Assembly (NCBI GenBank): GCA_018613035.1
Contig: JAGGRA010000056.1
Coordinates: 31,661 to 95,660, forward strand
DNA length: 64,000 nucleotides
Direction: 5' to 3'
DNA from: Pseudomonas sp. ISL-84
GTDB taxonomy: Bacteria; Bacillota; Bacilli; Bacillales; Cytobacillaceae
In this document: positions 16,751 to 25,690 of the stretch, one piece after another
Layout of the letters: every line of letters begins with the position of its first letter
Position numbering within the stretch: position 1 is the stretch's first letter
Notes under the pieces: generated by a model
Database searches by the model: none
What the model was told of the DNA's origin: nothing
The model's input: only the letters and a program-made list of their open reading frames with translations
Made by a program: the position numbers and the translations under genes

Positions 16751-17731
16751 TTATTGCACTTTAATATTACGAAGAACACCGGCTTTTCGGGTAGCTTTAA
16801 GGGCAACAGCAGCCACCATTTCAACCTCACCTGTTTTAACCGCTCCTGGAGAGTTGAAATCAGGCAAGAAAGTACGAATCACTTTATTACCGGTAGGCGA
16901 AACACCGTGGAATCCATCCATTCCAAGAGAAACAGCATAAAGATCAGTTAAGCCCGTTTGCTCAGTACCAACCGTACGGTTTACGATTGGAACAACCGGT
17001 ACCGTTGAAGTACCGTTATAGAAATATTCAAGATCCACCAATGGGATTCCATCATACCCTGTTACGGTGCGTCCAAATCCATCCTCTGTTTTAGTGGCGT
17101 AACCAGCCCGGCGGGCAACTGATTTGATTTTAGTGATTAACTTGCTGTTCCCCATCAGCATGGTTGGCCGGCCATCGAGTTCAGCTAAGAAATTATCAAT
17201 CTCATCCAATAAAGCAAACTTTTTGCTGTCTAAGCCTGCTTCATCTGAAAGATCAATAACAGAATCAGTGTTTAATTCTGTATTAGAACCAGTAAGCGCC
17301 TTATCTAATCCATCAAATGCTTTGGAATCGACAGCTGAATCACCATTGATTACTGTGTAATGAAACAGGTTTGCTGCCCCTTTAATTTTTTGCTGCATTT
17401 GAAAATTCATTTCGTTGATTTGACCGCTAGTATCCTGAATAACACGGTCAATCTTAAACGCTCCACCAAAGATTTTAAGATTCACATATTGGTTCTCGCG
17501 GTCTGCTTCATTTGCTGTGTATTCGCTGTTAATTTCACGGAACCCAGCAGTTGAAGGAGTTTTTAAACGAGTGTATCCATAGGTTAATGTTGAACCACCT
17601 GTACCTGGAGAAACAGCATTATCAAATGTTAACTGATCTAAAAGGAAGGAAGCTCGACGAAATTCATCGATAACCTGCTGGTCAATATGGTCTGCCATTC
17701 CAACCTTTGCTTGTGCTAATGTAATCGGCAT
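16751..17731 (-). CDS. Major capsid protein
   Basis: 326 residues directly downstream of the scaffold gene. Features of capsid subunits include a helical N-arm (MADHIDQQVIDEFRRASFLL), an extended-loop-like stretch with YTRLKTPSTAGFREI, and a C-terminal TGEVEMVAAVALKATRKAGV segment. No internal protease is encoded nearby, so maturation probably does not follow the HK97 cleavage path. RBS TTAGGAGATG gives strong translation, as expected for the most abundant protein. Confidence 0.88.
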   Translation of the reverse strand: MPITLAQAKVGMADHIDQQVIDEFRRASFLLDQLTFDNAVSPGTGGSTLTYGYTRLKTPSTAGFREINSEYTANEADRENQYVNLKIFGGAFKIDRVIQDTSGQINEMNFQMQQKIKGAANLFHYTVINGDSAVDSKAFDGLDKALTGSNTELNTDSVIDLSDEAGLDSKKFALLDEIDNFLAELDGRPTMLMGNSKLITKIKSVARRAGYATKTEDGFGRTVTGYDGIPLVDLEYFYNGTSTVPVVPIVNRTVGTEQTGLTDLYAVSLGMDGFHGVSPTGNKVIRTFLPDFNSPGAVKTGEVEMVAAVALKATRKAGVLRNIKVQ

Positions 17732-17750
17732 GTTAAATCATCTCCTAATT

Positions 17751-18329
17751 TTAATTATTGGTTGTTGAAAACCTTTGATTTAATGCATCTAAAAGTGTGC
17801 TAGGCTCACCAGCTGGAGTCGTCTGGTGTTGACCCTGTGAAAATGTGGGTTTACTAGGCTGCTGCTCTGTTTCAAATAAATAAGCATCGCTTTTCTGCAA
17901 TGCTTTCAACTGGTCCTCCAAGCCCAAGAGCTTATCTCCATCCAACTTGATAGATTCCTTATTTAATAGAGCCTCAACCGCCTTAGGGTTTTTAGCCTTG
18001 GCATTTGTTAAAGCAGATTTTAAAGCAAAATCAAAAGCCTGCTGATCAAGCTTCTGCTGATATTCAGCTGCAGTTTTCTTATTTTCTTCTGTTAATTCAT
18101 TAATCTTGGCTGTTAATTCCTCATGTCCTTTGGCCTTTTCACCAAGTTCAGCTAATTGAATATCACGATCTTTCAACTGCTTTTTTAATTCCTTGGTGTT
18201 TTCGTTCAATTCATTAAACTTTTCTTTTGGGATCCAATTGCCATCAGAAACAATAGCAACCTTTTTATCTCCCACTTTTTTCATAACCTGACCGTACAAT
18301 TCTTCACCAAGTAATTCTTTTAAATCCAT
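17751..18329 (-). CDS. Capsid scaffolding protein (GP20 family)
   Basis: 192 residues, highly charged with a long coiled coil (about 35-110, NENTKELKKQLKDRDIQLAE) and a Gln/Thr-rich C-terminus, the signature of phage minor structural GP20/scaffold proteins. It starts MDLKELLGEELYGQVMKKVG, also typical. Placed between minor capsid protein and major capsid protein. Confidence 0.88.
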   Translation of the reverse strand: MDLKELLGEELYGQVMKKVGDKKVAIVSDGNWIPKEKFNELNENTKELKKQLKDRDIQLAELGEKAKGHEELTAKINELTEENKKTAAEYQQKLDQQAFDFALKSALTNAKAKNPKAVEALLNKESIKLDGDKLLGLEDQLKALQKSDAYLFETEQQPSKPTFSQGQHQTTPAGEPSTLLDALNQRFSTTNN

Positions 18330-18427
18330 CTATTCCGATCCCCTTTTTAATGTTTTTTAGCGTGTCACACCTCACGCAAAAGGTTCCGTTTCTTTATGGC
18401 GTCTAACCTTTAAAAAGACGCACCTTA

Positions 18428-19528
18428 TTAATAAGCTTTTTCACGTTCGTATCGCCTAGTGCGGCCTGTATCGTTGATAAAGGCTCTCATGTTAGCTTGT
18501 CGTTGCCGCACTTTCTTTTTGGCAGCATCTATTGCATCAGATTCACCCAGGGCTTCAGCTACAGCTAATTGTCTTTTAGCTTTCCTGATCTCCCTTTCTA
18601 AGTGCCTCTGCCTCTGGCTTTCTTCGTAGACCTTCCTATTCTCTACAGCTGAATAAGGCTTATAGACACGCTTTGAAAAACCTTCAATAAAGGGATAAAA
18701 AACATGCCGGCAATTAATCCCCCTAAGTCCATCGGGTTCACCATAGCTAGTAGATGAAAGCGGAGGGTATTTATGACTGTTGCCTGACCTTGAAAAAATC
18801 TTCCCCTGATACTTTGCACATTTTGGCCTTGCTCCCATATGGGAACTGACTTCAACTAAATCTGCGCCATATTCATCCATTCGAGCAAATTGCATTTCAT
18901 TGGCAACACTGTTTGACATTGACCTTGTAACCATTGATACATAGGCTTCCGTTGACATCTTGGCCCCGTCTTTTCGAATAAGAGCAGGAACCCCGTGTTC
19001 TGCCCACCTTGCAGCTGTCTCTGCCAGCGCTAGTCTTGGCGTTTTTGTACCTGCCAAGATCTTTCCTGTTGTTTCATTCAAGATATTTAAATATATTTGC
19101 TGAGACTGATCTAACATAGTTGTATTGATCAGGTTGAAAGTTTCCCTTGCTTGCCTTTGAAAAGACACTAATACCGCTTCAAGAACAGGGCTTTCTTTAG
19201 GTAAAGGAGGTTGCAGCAAGATTCCTTGAGCAACAGCTTCGATCAATTCCATTTCTGAATCTGTGACAGCTTCATAGCCAGCTTCTTCAAGCATAGCTGT
19301 TACTGTTTCTATCGAAAGTTCTGCGTATTTTGCTATGGTTATAATATTTTGCTGTGTTAATTTTCCTAATTGTCCAAGCTTTTCGGTTTGCCACCTTTCT
19401 ACATCTTCTTCCAGCAGGCTTTTTCCTTGTTTCAGGATCTTGGCAATGTTTAAAAGGATTTCTTCCTCAATGGATAGAAAGACTTCGATAACAGGCATTG
19501 TTAATTGCTGCTGCCTTAGTGGTTCCAT
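18428..19528 (-). CDS. Minor capsid protein 2 (head morphogenesis)
   Basis: 366 residues of the Phage_min_cap2 group. A Cys/His-containing C-terminal region is clear: HMGARPKCAKYQGKIFSRSG, then PPLSSTSYGEPDGLRGINC-RH, similar to the SPP1 gp7-type domain. The start ATG overlaps the portal stop (TAATG). Such proteins sit inside the procapsid and are ejected or help packaging. Confidence 0.88.
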   Translation of the reverse strand: MEPLRQQQLTMPVIEVFLSIEEEILLNIAKILKQGKSLLEEDVERWQTEKLGQLGKLTQQNIITIAKYAELSIETVTAMLEEAGYEAVTDSEMELIEAVAQGILLQPPLPKESPVLEAVLVSFQRQARETFNLINTTMLDQSQQIYLNILNETTGKILAGTKTPRLALAETAARWAEHGVPALIRKDGAKMSTEAYVSMVTRSMSNSVANEMQFARMDEYGADLVEVSSHMGARPKCAKYQGKIFSRSGNSHKYPPLSSTSYGEPDGLRGINCRHVFYPFIEGFSKRVYKPYSAVENRKVYEESQRQRHLEREIRKAKRQLAVAEALGESDAIDAAKKKVRQRQANMRAFINDTGRTRRYEREKAY

Positions 19529-21030
19529 TAAGTCTCACCCTGGTCTTGTCTATTTTTGTTAAGACCAAAGAAATCAATTGCTTCAGCCGTTGCTGTTGCA
19601 TTTTCTTCAGCAATTTCCTTTAGTAACTGCTCGGCTTCTTCTTCTGAAAAGCCGTGGATTTTCATAATCGCCTTTTTCTTAGAAGTCAGCTGATTGGTAA
19701 CCAACTGAACCTGCTTTGCAATCTCTGCGTTCTGGTCTTCTGCTATAGAGTCATCAAAAGCAACTGTAACTTCATATTCGCCTTCTGGCCGGGAAAATAA
19801 CTGATATAGCTCAGCGACCTGAATAATACATTCCACTAGTTCCTGAATTCCCGCTTCAATGAGGTTTTCATGGCTTTGCTTGGTCCGGAATGTCTTAGAG
19901 TTTTCCGAAACAACCTCTGTTGCTGTCTTGACTCCCTGGCCATCAAAAGTGAATGCACCTGAAGAAAAGCCTATTTGCATTGCCAGGACATTGAGCAAAG
20001 AATTGATCGCTGATATATGTTCCTCTACCCTAAGTGTTGCTGAAATGTCTGCTATTTTATTGGCATCCATGTCACCTAACGCCAAAGCCTGGTAAACTTC
20101 ATCATCGGCATCGAAATAACGGTGCATCTGTCCAGTTAGTGGGTCAATAACGGTTTGAATAGCTGTATCCGGTACTAAAATCCGCTTTTTCCCAAGCTTG
20201 AATTCCCGCTGATAGGAGTCAAAAGCGATATCCAAGGAATGCAGCGTATCAAGCGCATTGGCGAAAATGGAAATTCCTAATGGACTAGTTGTATCTAAGT
20301 TATTGGCTATGTTTGGCTTAAAGTAGACAAAACCCGGTCGCTTGTAATTGGATATTCTAATCTCCTCTTCAAGATTCGGGAAAAACTGCTTCAGTGGAAC
20401 CTTAACTCCTAATTCCTCACCTGTATTATTTTCATAGACTTCATTCCGGATTAAATAGGTCTCCCCCTCCCACAAATGCCATTCCAGGTGAGTGTATTTC
20501 TTTCCTTTCTTGGAGAATTCATTTAGGAAAACAGCCTCTCTAATGGTATTATGGTCCCAGCTAATCGGAATAAAACAATCGGCTGTCACATAAGAGAGCT
20601 TTAATTTTCCATCCTCTACATAAGGCTTGATCACCATGCCACCCATAGCAAACTGGTATTCTAAGTAATCCTGGAACTTCTTAACGAAATTATTATTCTT
20701 AAAGACATCATGAATGTTCTCAGACAATGTCTTGTCAGAAAGATTTATCTCGCAGCGTTCGTTAAAGATTAATGTGGCAAGCTCCTGAGAAACCACCTTT
20801 GGCATGTTCAAGGAAGCCATTCGACGTTTTTTCGGTCCCGCAATCGTTGTATAGCTGATATCATGCCATTCACTAAAATACCCTTTATAGAGAGCTTTCC
20901 AATTCCCAATATCTTTGTAGAAATCCTCATTAATCTGGATGTCCTTGTGGTCAGCCAGCTTCTTAATGCCTTTAATCAATCCCATTCTGTACATCACCTG
21001 CCTTATGCGGGCCAGCATGTTTTTAAACAT
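19528..21030 (-). CDS. Phage portal protein (SPP1 gp6-like)
   Basis: 500 residues, normal for the family. Recognisable blocks: YYKGYFSEWHDISY-like N-terminus, SLNMPKVVSQELATLIFNE, PGFVYFKPNIANNLDTTSPL, and the helical GVKTATEVVSENSKTF segment. It forms the dodecameric DNA entry channel and binds the terminase encoded just upstream. Confidence 0.93.
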   Translation of the reverse strand: MFKNMLARIRQVMYRMGLIKGIKKLADHKDIQINEDFYKDIGNWKALYKGYFSEWHDISYTTIAGPKKRRMASLNMPKVVSQELATLIFNERCEINLSDKTLSENIHDVFKNNNFVKKFQDYLEYQFAMGGMVIKPYVEDGKLKLSYVTADCFIPISWDHNTIREAVFLNEFSKKGKKYTHLEWHLWEGETYLIRNEVYENNTGEELGVKVPLKQFFPNLEEEIRISNYKRPGFVYFKPNIANNLDTTSPLGISIFANALDTLHSLDIAFDSYQREFKLGKKRILVPDTAIQTVIDPLTGQMHRYFDADDEVYQALALGDMDANKIADISATLRVEEHISAINSLLNVLAMQIGFSSGAFTFDGQGVKTATEVVSENSKTFRTKQSHENLIEAGIQELVECIIQVAELYQLFSRPEGEYEVTVAFDDSIAEDQNAEIAKQVQLVTNQLTSKKKAIMKIHGFSEEEAEQLLKEIAEENATATAEAIDFFGLNKNRQDQGET

Positions 21031-21044
21031 CAGTTGTCACCGCC

Positions 21045-22346
21045 TTAATATTTCAATCCAAGCTTCCTTAAATTATCCTGAACATAATACTGAAACGCGT
21101 CGACAGTGTGATCATCTTGCTTTATAACCTTCGGATCATCACTTTGCAAGGTGTCAGCATCCCATTGATATTTTTTATGCTCAGTAAGGAAAATCTCATT
21201 GGCTGCTTTTTTAAGCACAAAAAAACGCCCCTGAGCCAATAAGTCCTGGACGTTATCAATCATGTCTATTTTCTTTTTCTTCGCTACCGGATGAAGGCGG
21301 ATTCCATAATCTTTAAAGAACTGGTTCCGCAAGGCTCCCTCTGCAGAATCGATGGTTTGCTGATCAAAGTGTCTATTATAGATTTGTTGAATCTTATCCA
21401 TCCATTCTTTTAAATCCTTTGACAGCTCGCTAGGAGCCTTTTTTACCACTTTGTTTTCTGGGCTATAGTAAAAGGTATCAAGTAGAATTACATTCCGCTT
21501 TTTCGTAAATCCGAAGGCCAAGAAAGTGGTCGCAGACACCTGATGCCCGGTATCAATGGCAATATCGATAAGAATCAAATCGTCATCTTTCTGCAGCTCA
21601 TCGATTTCTTTAAAATGTGCCATGTTATAAACCATGTCACCAAGACCGATAACCTCACCAGCATACATCCAGCGCCAGTAATCCTCATCGTTTTCTTTGT
21701 ACTTCTCAATTTTCCGGATCATTTGCTCGGATAAGAAACCTTTTTCATCATCAAGATAAGTTGAATGGTGAATAAAGTAATCATTATCCCCAACCTTGGT
21801 TTCTAACCATTCATTTATCCAGCTATATGGATTCCTGGGAGGGTTGTAAGAAAAATATACCTTAACCTCTTTTCCTTCAATCTCTTGCCGGATAAATGTA
21901 TCCTCAACGATATCGATATCCTCAACACCAGCGAATTCAGCCGCTTCTTCGAACCAGAGGGCCATGACATAGCCTTTTGCTATTTTGGCTGACTTAATCT
22001 TCATTGGATCGTCTACACCATAAAAATAAAAAGCCGTGTTTGTAGCTTTATGCCGAATCAACAATGGAGATTTCCCAAAATAAAATTCATCCTCAACACC
22101 CAACATGTATATGGCCCATTTAATTTGCTCGTAGATGGAAGTGGAAAGGTATTTACCTACTTTCCTAAGGCAAACCACATTGCCCAAGTCATCTTCCAAA
22201 AAATCGACTACAAGCTTTAGACTTATCACGGAGGATTTCATAGAGGATCGGCCGCCTTTAGCGACTATATGGGACTGTTCAGCAAGCCAGAGGGAATAGA
22301 AATTGACGTTCATTAAATCCATGACATTAATCGTTTTGACTGTCAT
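21045..22346 (-). CDS. Terminase large subunit (PBSX/Terminase_3 type)
   Basis: 433 residues. The ATPase domain shows a Walker A-like GGRSSMKSS near residue 32 and a Walker [10 protein letters not shown] near residue 131. The nuclease domain begins with [13 protein letters not shown], with later acidic residues in [10 protein letters not shown] and [11 protein letters not shown]. It cuts concatemeric phage DNA and drives it through the portal. It overlaps the small-subunit gene by 20 bases. Confidence 0.95.
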   Translation of the reverse strand: MTVKTINVMDLMNVNFYSLWLAEQSHIVAKGGRSSMKSSVISLKLVVDFLEDDLGNVVCLRKVGKYLSTSIYEQIKWAIYMLGVEDEFYFGKSPLLIRHKATNTAFYFYGVDDPMKIKSAKIAKGYVMALWFEEAAEFAGVEDIDIVEDTFIRQEIEGKEVKVYFSYNPPRNPYSWINEWLETKVGDNDYFIHHSTYLDDEKGFLSEQMIRKIEKYKENDEDYWRWMYAGEVIGLGDMVYNMAHFKEIDELQKDDDLILIDIAIDTGHQVSATTFLAFGFTKKRNVILLDTFYYSPENKVVKKAPSELSKDLKEWMDKIQQIYNRHFDQQTIDSAEGALRNQFFKDYGIRLHPVAKKKKIDMIDNVQDLLAQGRFFVLKKAANEIFLTEHKKYQWDADTLQSDDPKVIKQDDHTVDAFQYYVQDNLRKLGLKY

Positions 22347-23061
22347 TCTCTAACGCCTTCCTCATTGCTTCTTTATCATTAACAATAACGACCTTGCTGC
22401 CATCACTACCTTCATTTTTGATTTCAGCTTTTGTCTTCTCGATATTAGCCCGCATAAGCTCAAGCTTAAGCCTGCGCTCATCGTTAATGTGAGCCATTTC
22501 ATCGAATTGCTTAATAAGGGAACGCAGCTCACCCATTGCCCTGGACTGAGCATTCAGGAAGTTAGCATGCTTTTCCCATGCGAATTGGTATTCCCATTCT
22601 CTTTCTTCAGCAAAATCTGAGTTTTTTTTCTTTTTTAATACCTTTGTGATATCATCTTTATTTTCAACAAACATGATTCTCTGCGCTCGAATAATGGCAG
22701 CGTATTGAATTTGTATTTGATCCCAGATTAAATCAGCTGGGGAATGCTCCTGCATCTGCTCCATTATCTCTATTGTTTCATCTGGGAGGAACTTCGAGAA
22801 AAAACCATGGGTTACTGCATTGGAGTTCCCTTTTGGAGCAGCTCCTCCTCTATTACCTTTTGCATTAATATTGCCTTTAGGAGCACCCCGCTTTTTTGTG
22901 TGCACACCTTTTTCTTTGGGTGCACCCCTATCACGATTCCAGCCATATCGCTTTTTCCAGGACTTGACGGTATTAAGTGACACCTGATATTTCTCAGCAA
23001 TGTCCTTGTATTTCATGCCTTTGACGTAATCCTTCTCAGCTTGAACATATTTCTCAGTCAT
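22327..23061 (-). CDS. Terminase small subunit
   Basis: 244 residues. The N-terminal helix-turn-helix ([25 protein letters not shown]) recognises the packaging site. A basic, Gly/Asn-rich stretch ([20 protein letters not shown]) and a helical oligomerisation region follow, matching PBSX-type small subunits. First gene of the packaging-structural operon after the late regulator. Confidence 0.9.
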   Translation of the reverse strand: MTEKYVQAEKDYVKGMKYKDIAEKYQVSLNTVKSWKKRYGWNRDRGAPKEKGVHTKKRGAPKGNINAKGNRGGAAPKGNSNAVTHGFFSKFLPDETIEIMEQMQEHSPADLIWDQIQIQYAAIIRAQRIMFVENKDDITKVLKKKKNSDFAEEREWEYQFAWEKHANFLNAQSRAMGELRSLIKQFDEMAHINDERRLKLELMRANIEKTKAEIKNEGSDGSKVVIVNDKEAMRKALENDSQND

Positions 23062-23103
23062 CTACATCACCTGCCACCTCCAGGTATTTGAGTTTGTTTT
23101 GAA

Positions 23104-23132
23104 TAAAGAAAAAAGCACCCCGAAGGATGCTA
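23104..23132 (-). terminator. Terminator after the 70-aa gene
   Basis: AGCATCC-TTCG-GGGTGCT on the minus strand followed by TTTTTTC, between the 70-aa gene and the terminase small subunit. Confidence 0.75.
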
Positions 23133-23144
23133 TATTTACCACGA

Positions 23145-23357
23145 TTACAAGCCACTAACTGCAGAGGCTCTTGCAGGTTTTGCAAAGCTTATTCTTGTCA
23201 CAAGGTTCATGTTGATTGCAGTCTCTGCTTTACTATCAATGTACCAACCAGAATGACTGGTTAACTTGTTAAGCAATTGTTCTGAAGATTCCCCTTCTAT
23301 TTCTAAAGTTTTAGAATTCTCATGATCGAAGCTAAATCTTACTTTGAATTTTTTCAT
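23145..23357 (-). CDS. Small phage protein of unknown function
   Basis: 70 residues: a beta-hairpin-like start (MKKFKVRFSFDHENSKTLEI), GWYIDSKAETAINMNLVTRI, ending in a small-residue tail. It is preceded by AAGGGGGG and followed by its own terminator, so it is expressed separately from the packaging genes. No known family. Confidence 0.6.
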   Translation of the reverse strand: MKKFKVRFSFDHENSKTLEIEGESSEQLLNKLTSHSGWYIDSKAETAINMNLVTRISFAKPARASAVSGL

Positions 23358-23489
23358 CTATTACACCCCCCCTTTACACCATATTCGACAAAAGGAGATA
23401 TTTTCCTGTAAATAATTCACTTGAATATGTATCATCGAACAAATATAGAGGAAGCAGCTTATTACCGCCTCCCCGTCCTGCCTTCAAGT

Positions 23490-23957
23490 TTAGCAAGCAG
23501 ATTTATGTTTTAGCAATTTCGTATCATTTGTCCCGATTGTCCCATTTGGAACATATTCACTCATTTTCTTAACAATTGAATCTTTAATACGTCCAATGTG
23601 GGTATGAGACAAACCCATATGCATAGCAATCCATCGATAACTTTTCCCTTCAAGCAGCCAATAGAGAACCTCCACTTCTCTATCATCTGTAATAAGATGC
23701 ATCCGATCCTGAATAACAGAAATCTTTGCCTCGTACTTATGAATAACTGAATGTCTTCTCTCTCTGCGTACACACTCTCTATAAACAGGATCACTTGTGG
23801 AGCCTTTAGCTTTCGGCATCCCAGCCTCATCTCCATATTGAGCTGTGAGCTCTTCCCCTGCATCTTTCATTGAGTCCCTGAGTATCTTTATAGAGTTCAT
23901 CATCCAATGGTAATCCTTAAGAATGGATTCAATTTGTTTGCTGGCAGCTTCTTTCAT
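23490..23957 (-). CDS. Sigma-70 region-4-like late gene regulator (ArpU/RinA type)
   Basis: 155 residues from the ATG after AAAGGAG; a longer upstream frame is ignored. The C-terminal half has a region-4/LuxR-like helix-turn-helix: DREVEVLYWLLEGKSYRWIA then MGLSHTHIGRIKDSIVKKM. Such proteins switch on the late operon in many Gram-positive prophages, and this gene sits just upstream of the terminase genes, the usual place. Sequence is helical and charged throughout with no membrane segment. Confidence 0.82.
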   Translation of the reverse strand: MKEAASKQIESILKDYHWMMNSIKILRDSMKDAGEELTAQYGDEAGMPKAKGSTSDPVYRECVRRERRHSVIHKYEAKISVIQDRMHLITDDREVEVLYWLLEGKSYRWIAMHMGLSHTHIGRIKDSIVKKMSEYVPNGTIGTNDTKLLKHKSAC

Positions 23958-24120
23958 TAAAAACACTCCTTTGGATATAATAAAAATGGACACCAAACAA
24001 CGCTTAATTCGCCATTCAGTGCCCCTGGTTGTTCCAGTAGACTTATTTTGTTTTTTTATGAATTTTTTATTGAGCAATTAAAAATAATAAATCTAATAAA
24101 TACAAAGGAGATGAACAGCT

Positions 24121-24294
24121 ATGACATACCACAAAATGATTCGAAGTGTCCTCGGTGTTGATGTCCGTGCTCGCAATTCAAAATATGGTAGTGAAAATTA
24201 TGCTTACAACCCTTTTCAAAATCCAATAATACATAAACAAATTAATGGGGAAGAAATAGTCCCCATCAATCTATCCAAGTTATGGAATAAATGA
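24121..24294 (+). CDS. Hypothetical 57-aa protein
   Basis: ATG with AAGGAG upstream. The protein reads MTYHKMIRSVLGVDVRARNS, has an aromatic/Asn-rich middle (ENYAYNPFQNPI) and ends NLSKLWNK. It is transcribed opposite to the late genes and opens the cargo block. No known relative comes to mind. Confidence 0.55.
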   Translation: MTYHKMIRSVLGVDVRARNSKYGSENYAYNPFQNPIIHKQINGEEIVPINLSKLWNK

Positions 24295-24602
24295 TCATAT
24301 CTTATTTGAGTAGTTTAATTCATAATGAGAAGGCTTCCCTGATTACCAGGATATAACTTGCTTACCGAACTCTCTCGGCGGGGTATCGACTATCGATTTC
24401 AGTTGTCATTTTTTCTATATTGGTTTTCACCAGGAATCCCTCCCAAGTGCTAAAATTATATTAGGTCGGCCGGGAGAAATCCTGGCTTTTTCTTATTACT
24501 AATTTTTGTCTTTTATAGACAAGTTTTGTCGAAATCATTCAATATTTTCCCTTTATCTGAAATAATAGTTCCTGTAATTTTATCATTTAAAGGAGCAAAT
24601 TA
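24295..24602. other. Intergenic between two small cargo genes
   Basis: No gene is visible. It holds a small CCGA-ACTCTC-TCGG hairpin near 24365-24378 and a longer hairpin at 24430-24495 (own entry). The ribosome-binding site of the Spo0E gene is at its right edge. Confidence 0.4.
24430..24495 (+). terminator. Terminator-like long hairpin
   Basis: CCAGGAATCCCTCCC pairs imperfectly with GGGAGAAATCCTGG across a loop of about 35 bases and is followed by CTTTTTCTT. Confidence 0.5.
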
Positions 24603-24761
24603 ATGTGTAATTTCTGCCGAGAGCTTAGAAAAAAGATTAAATTGTATAGAAAAGTGCTTATTGAAACCGGATTAAGGAAAGGGTTAGATGACCCTGAAAC
24701 TATAAGAAACAGTCAATCTCTTGATAAATTAATTTTCAAGTATCAATCAAAATGCAGATAA
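24603..24761 (+). CDS. Spo0E-family aspartyl-phosphate phosphatase
   Basis: 52 residues starting at an ATG 7 bases after AAAGGAG. It has the two-helix Spo0E-like fold with the signature SQSLDKLIFKYQ (SQELD-type motif) near residues 38-49. Known Spo0E, YisI and YnzD remove phosphate from Spo0A~P and delay sporulation. Cys residues at 2, 5 and 51 are unusual but not informative. Located in the prophage cargo block, so it may let the phage hold back host sporulation. Too short for routine gene callers. Confidence 0.8.
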   Translation: MCNFCRELRKKIKLYRKVLIETGLRKGLDDPETIRNSQSLDKLIFKYQSKCR

Positions 24762-24885
24762 CATTTTAAATTTCAAATAAGAGTCGAGATACATATTCTC
24801 TGTTTCAATTTTTATAAAAACACTGAATTAATATTTAAAATCCAAATGGCCATTCACAAACATATGCTAATATCCTAATAAAATT

Positions 24886-25569
24886 TTAAAATGGACTAAT
24901 ATGAATTCCTTCATTTTCTCGCCAATCTGCGTAGAGTATACGTTTAACATTATCATAGCCATTGGTAGTTAATTGATTATCTAACCACTGTTGATCAAAT
25001 CCGAGTTCATGTAAATTATCCCTTAATACTTCCCCATCTATAATTAACGCTGTTGGGAGGTATACTGGACTTTCTAGAAGACTGAGGTCTTGCTTGTCTG
25101 GTTTTTGATACTTCGATTGTAATAATATACTTATTTGCCCATTAGCTTCCAATATACCGTATTTGACTTCGCGAACAGAAAAAACCTGATTTTGTCGAAG
25201 TATACTTAATACTTGATTTACATCCAATTTGTTCTTTTTAAGTAACTTTCTATCCATTACACCATCCCGAATAATGATGTTAGGATCCCCCAATAAGAGA
25301 GAACGTGTCGATTTATTTTTTAGAGTCAAGAACTCTATCCCCAACATGAGAAGCGTCCACAATCCGATGGCATATAAAAAGTGAAAAATCCCTACCTTAT
25401 TTTCATAAATGGTATTTCCTAAAAAATCTCCAAGCACTAATACAAAAACTAAGTGAAACGGGGTTAACTGAGAGATTGATGTTCTACCGGTTATGATAAT
25501 GATAAAAAATAAGGTGACAAAACCTACTATGACTTTGATTGTCAGTAAACCAAAAAAAACTTCACCCAA
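24886..25569 (-). CDS. DUF421 / YetF-family membrane protein
   Basis: 227 residues from a TTG after GGAGG. Three N-terminal membrane segments (about 6-26, 36-52, 60-80) are followed by the cytosolic DUF421 domain with typical blocks (SVREVKYGILEANGQISIL, PTALIIDGEVLRDNLHELG, RILYADWRENEG). The family is common around spoVA genes and the spore membrane but its biochemistry is not settled. It is paired with the Cls-type gene on its right and transcribed in the same direction. Two other members lie at 48074 and 52251. Confidence 0.88.
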   Translation of the reverse strand: MGEVFFGLLTIKVIVGFVTLFFIIIITGRTSISQLTPFHLVFVLVLGDFLGNTIYENKVGIFHFLYAIGLWTLLMLGIEFLTLKNKSTRSLLLGDPNIIIRDGVMDRKLLKKNKLDVNQVLSILRQNQVFSVREVKYGILEANGQISILLQSKYQKPDKQDLSLLESPVYLPTALIIDGEVLRDNLHELGFDQQWLDNQLTTNGYDNVKRILYADWRENEGIHISPF

Positions 25570-25690
25570 AGTTTATTCCTCCATTTTATATTTCACTCGA
25601 TTTCAAAAATCCTCATGTTTTAAAATATTTATATTACAACATGTAAGCTAAATTAAAATCAGAAAGATAAAAAATACCGGTTTTATCAAC

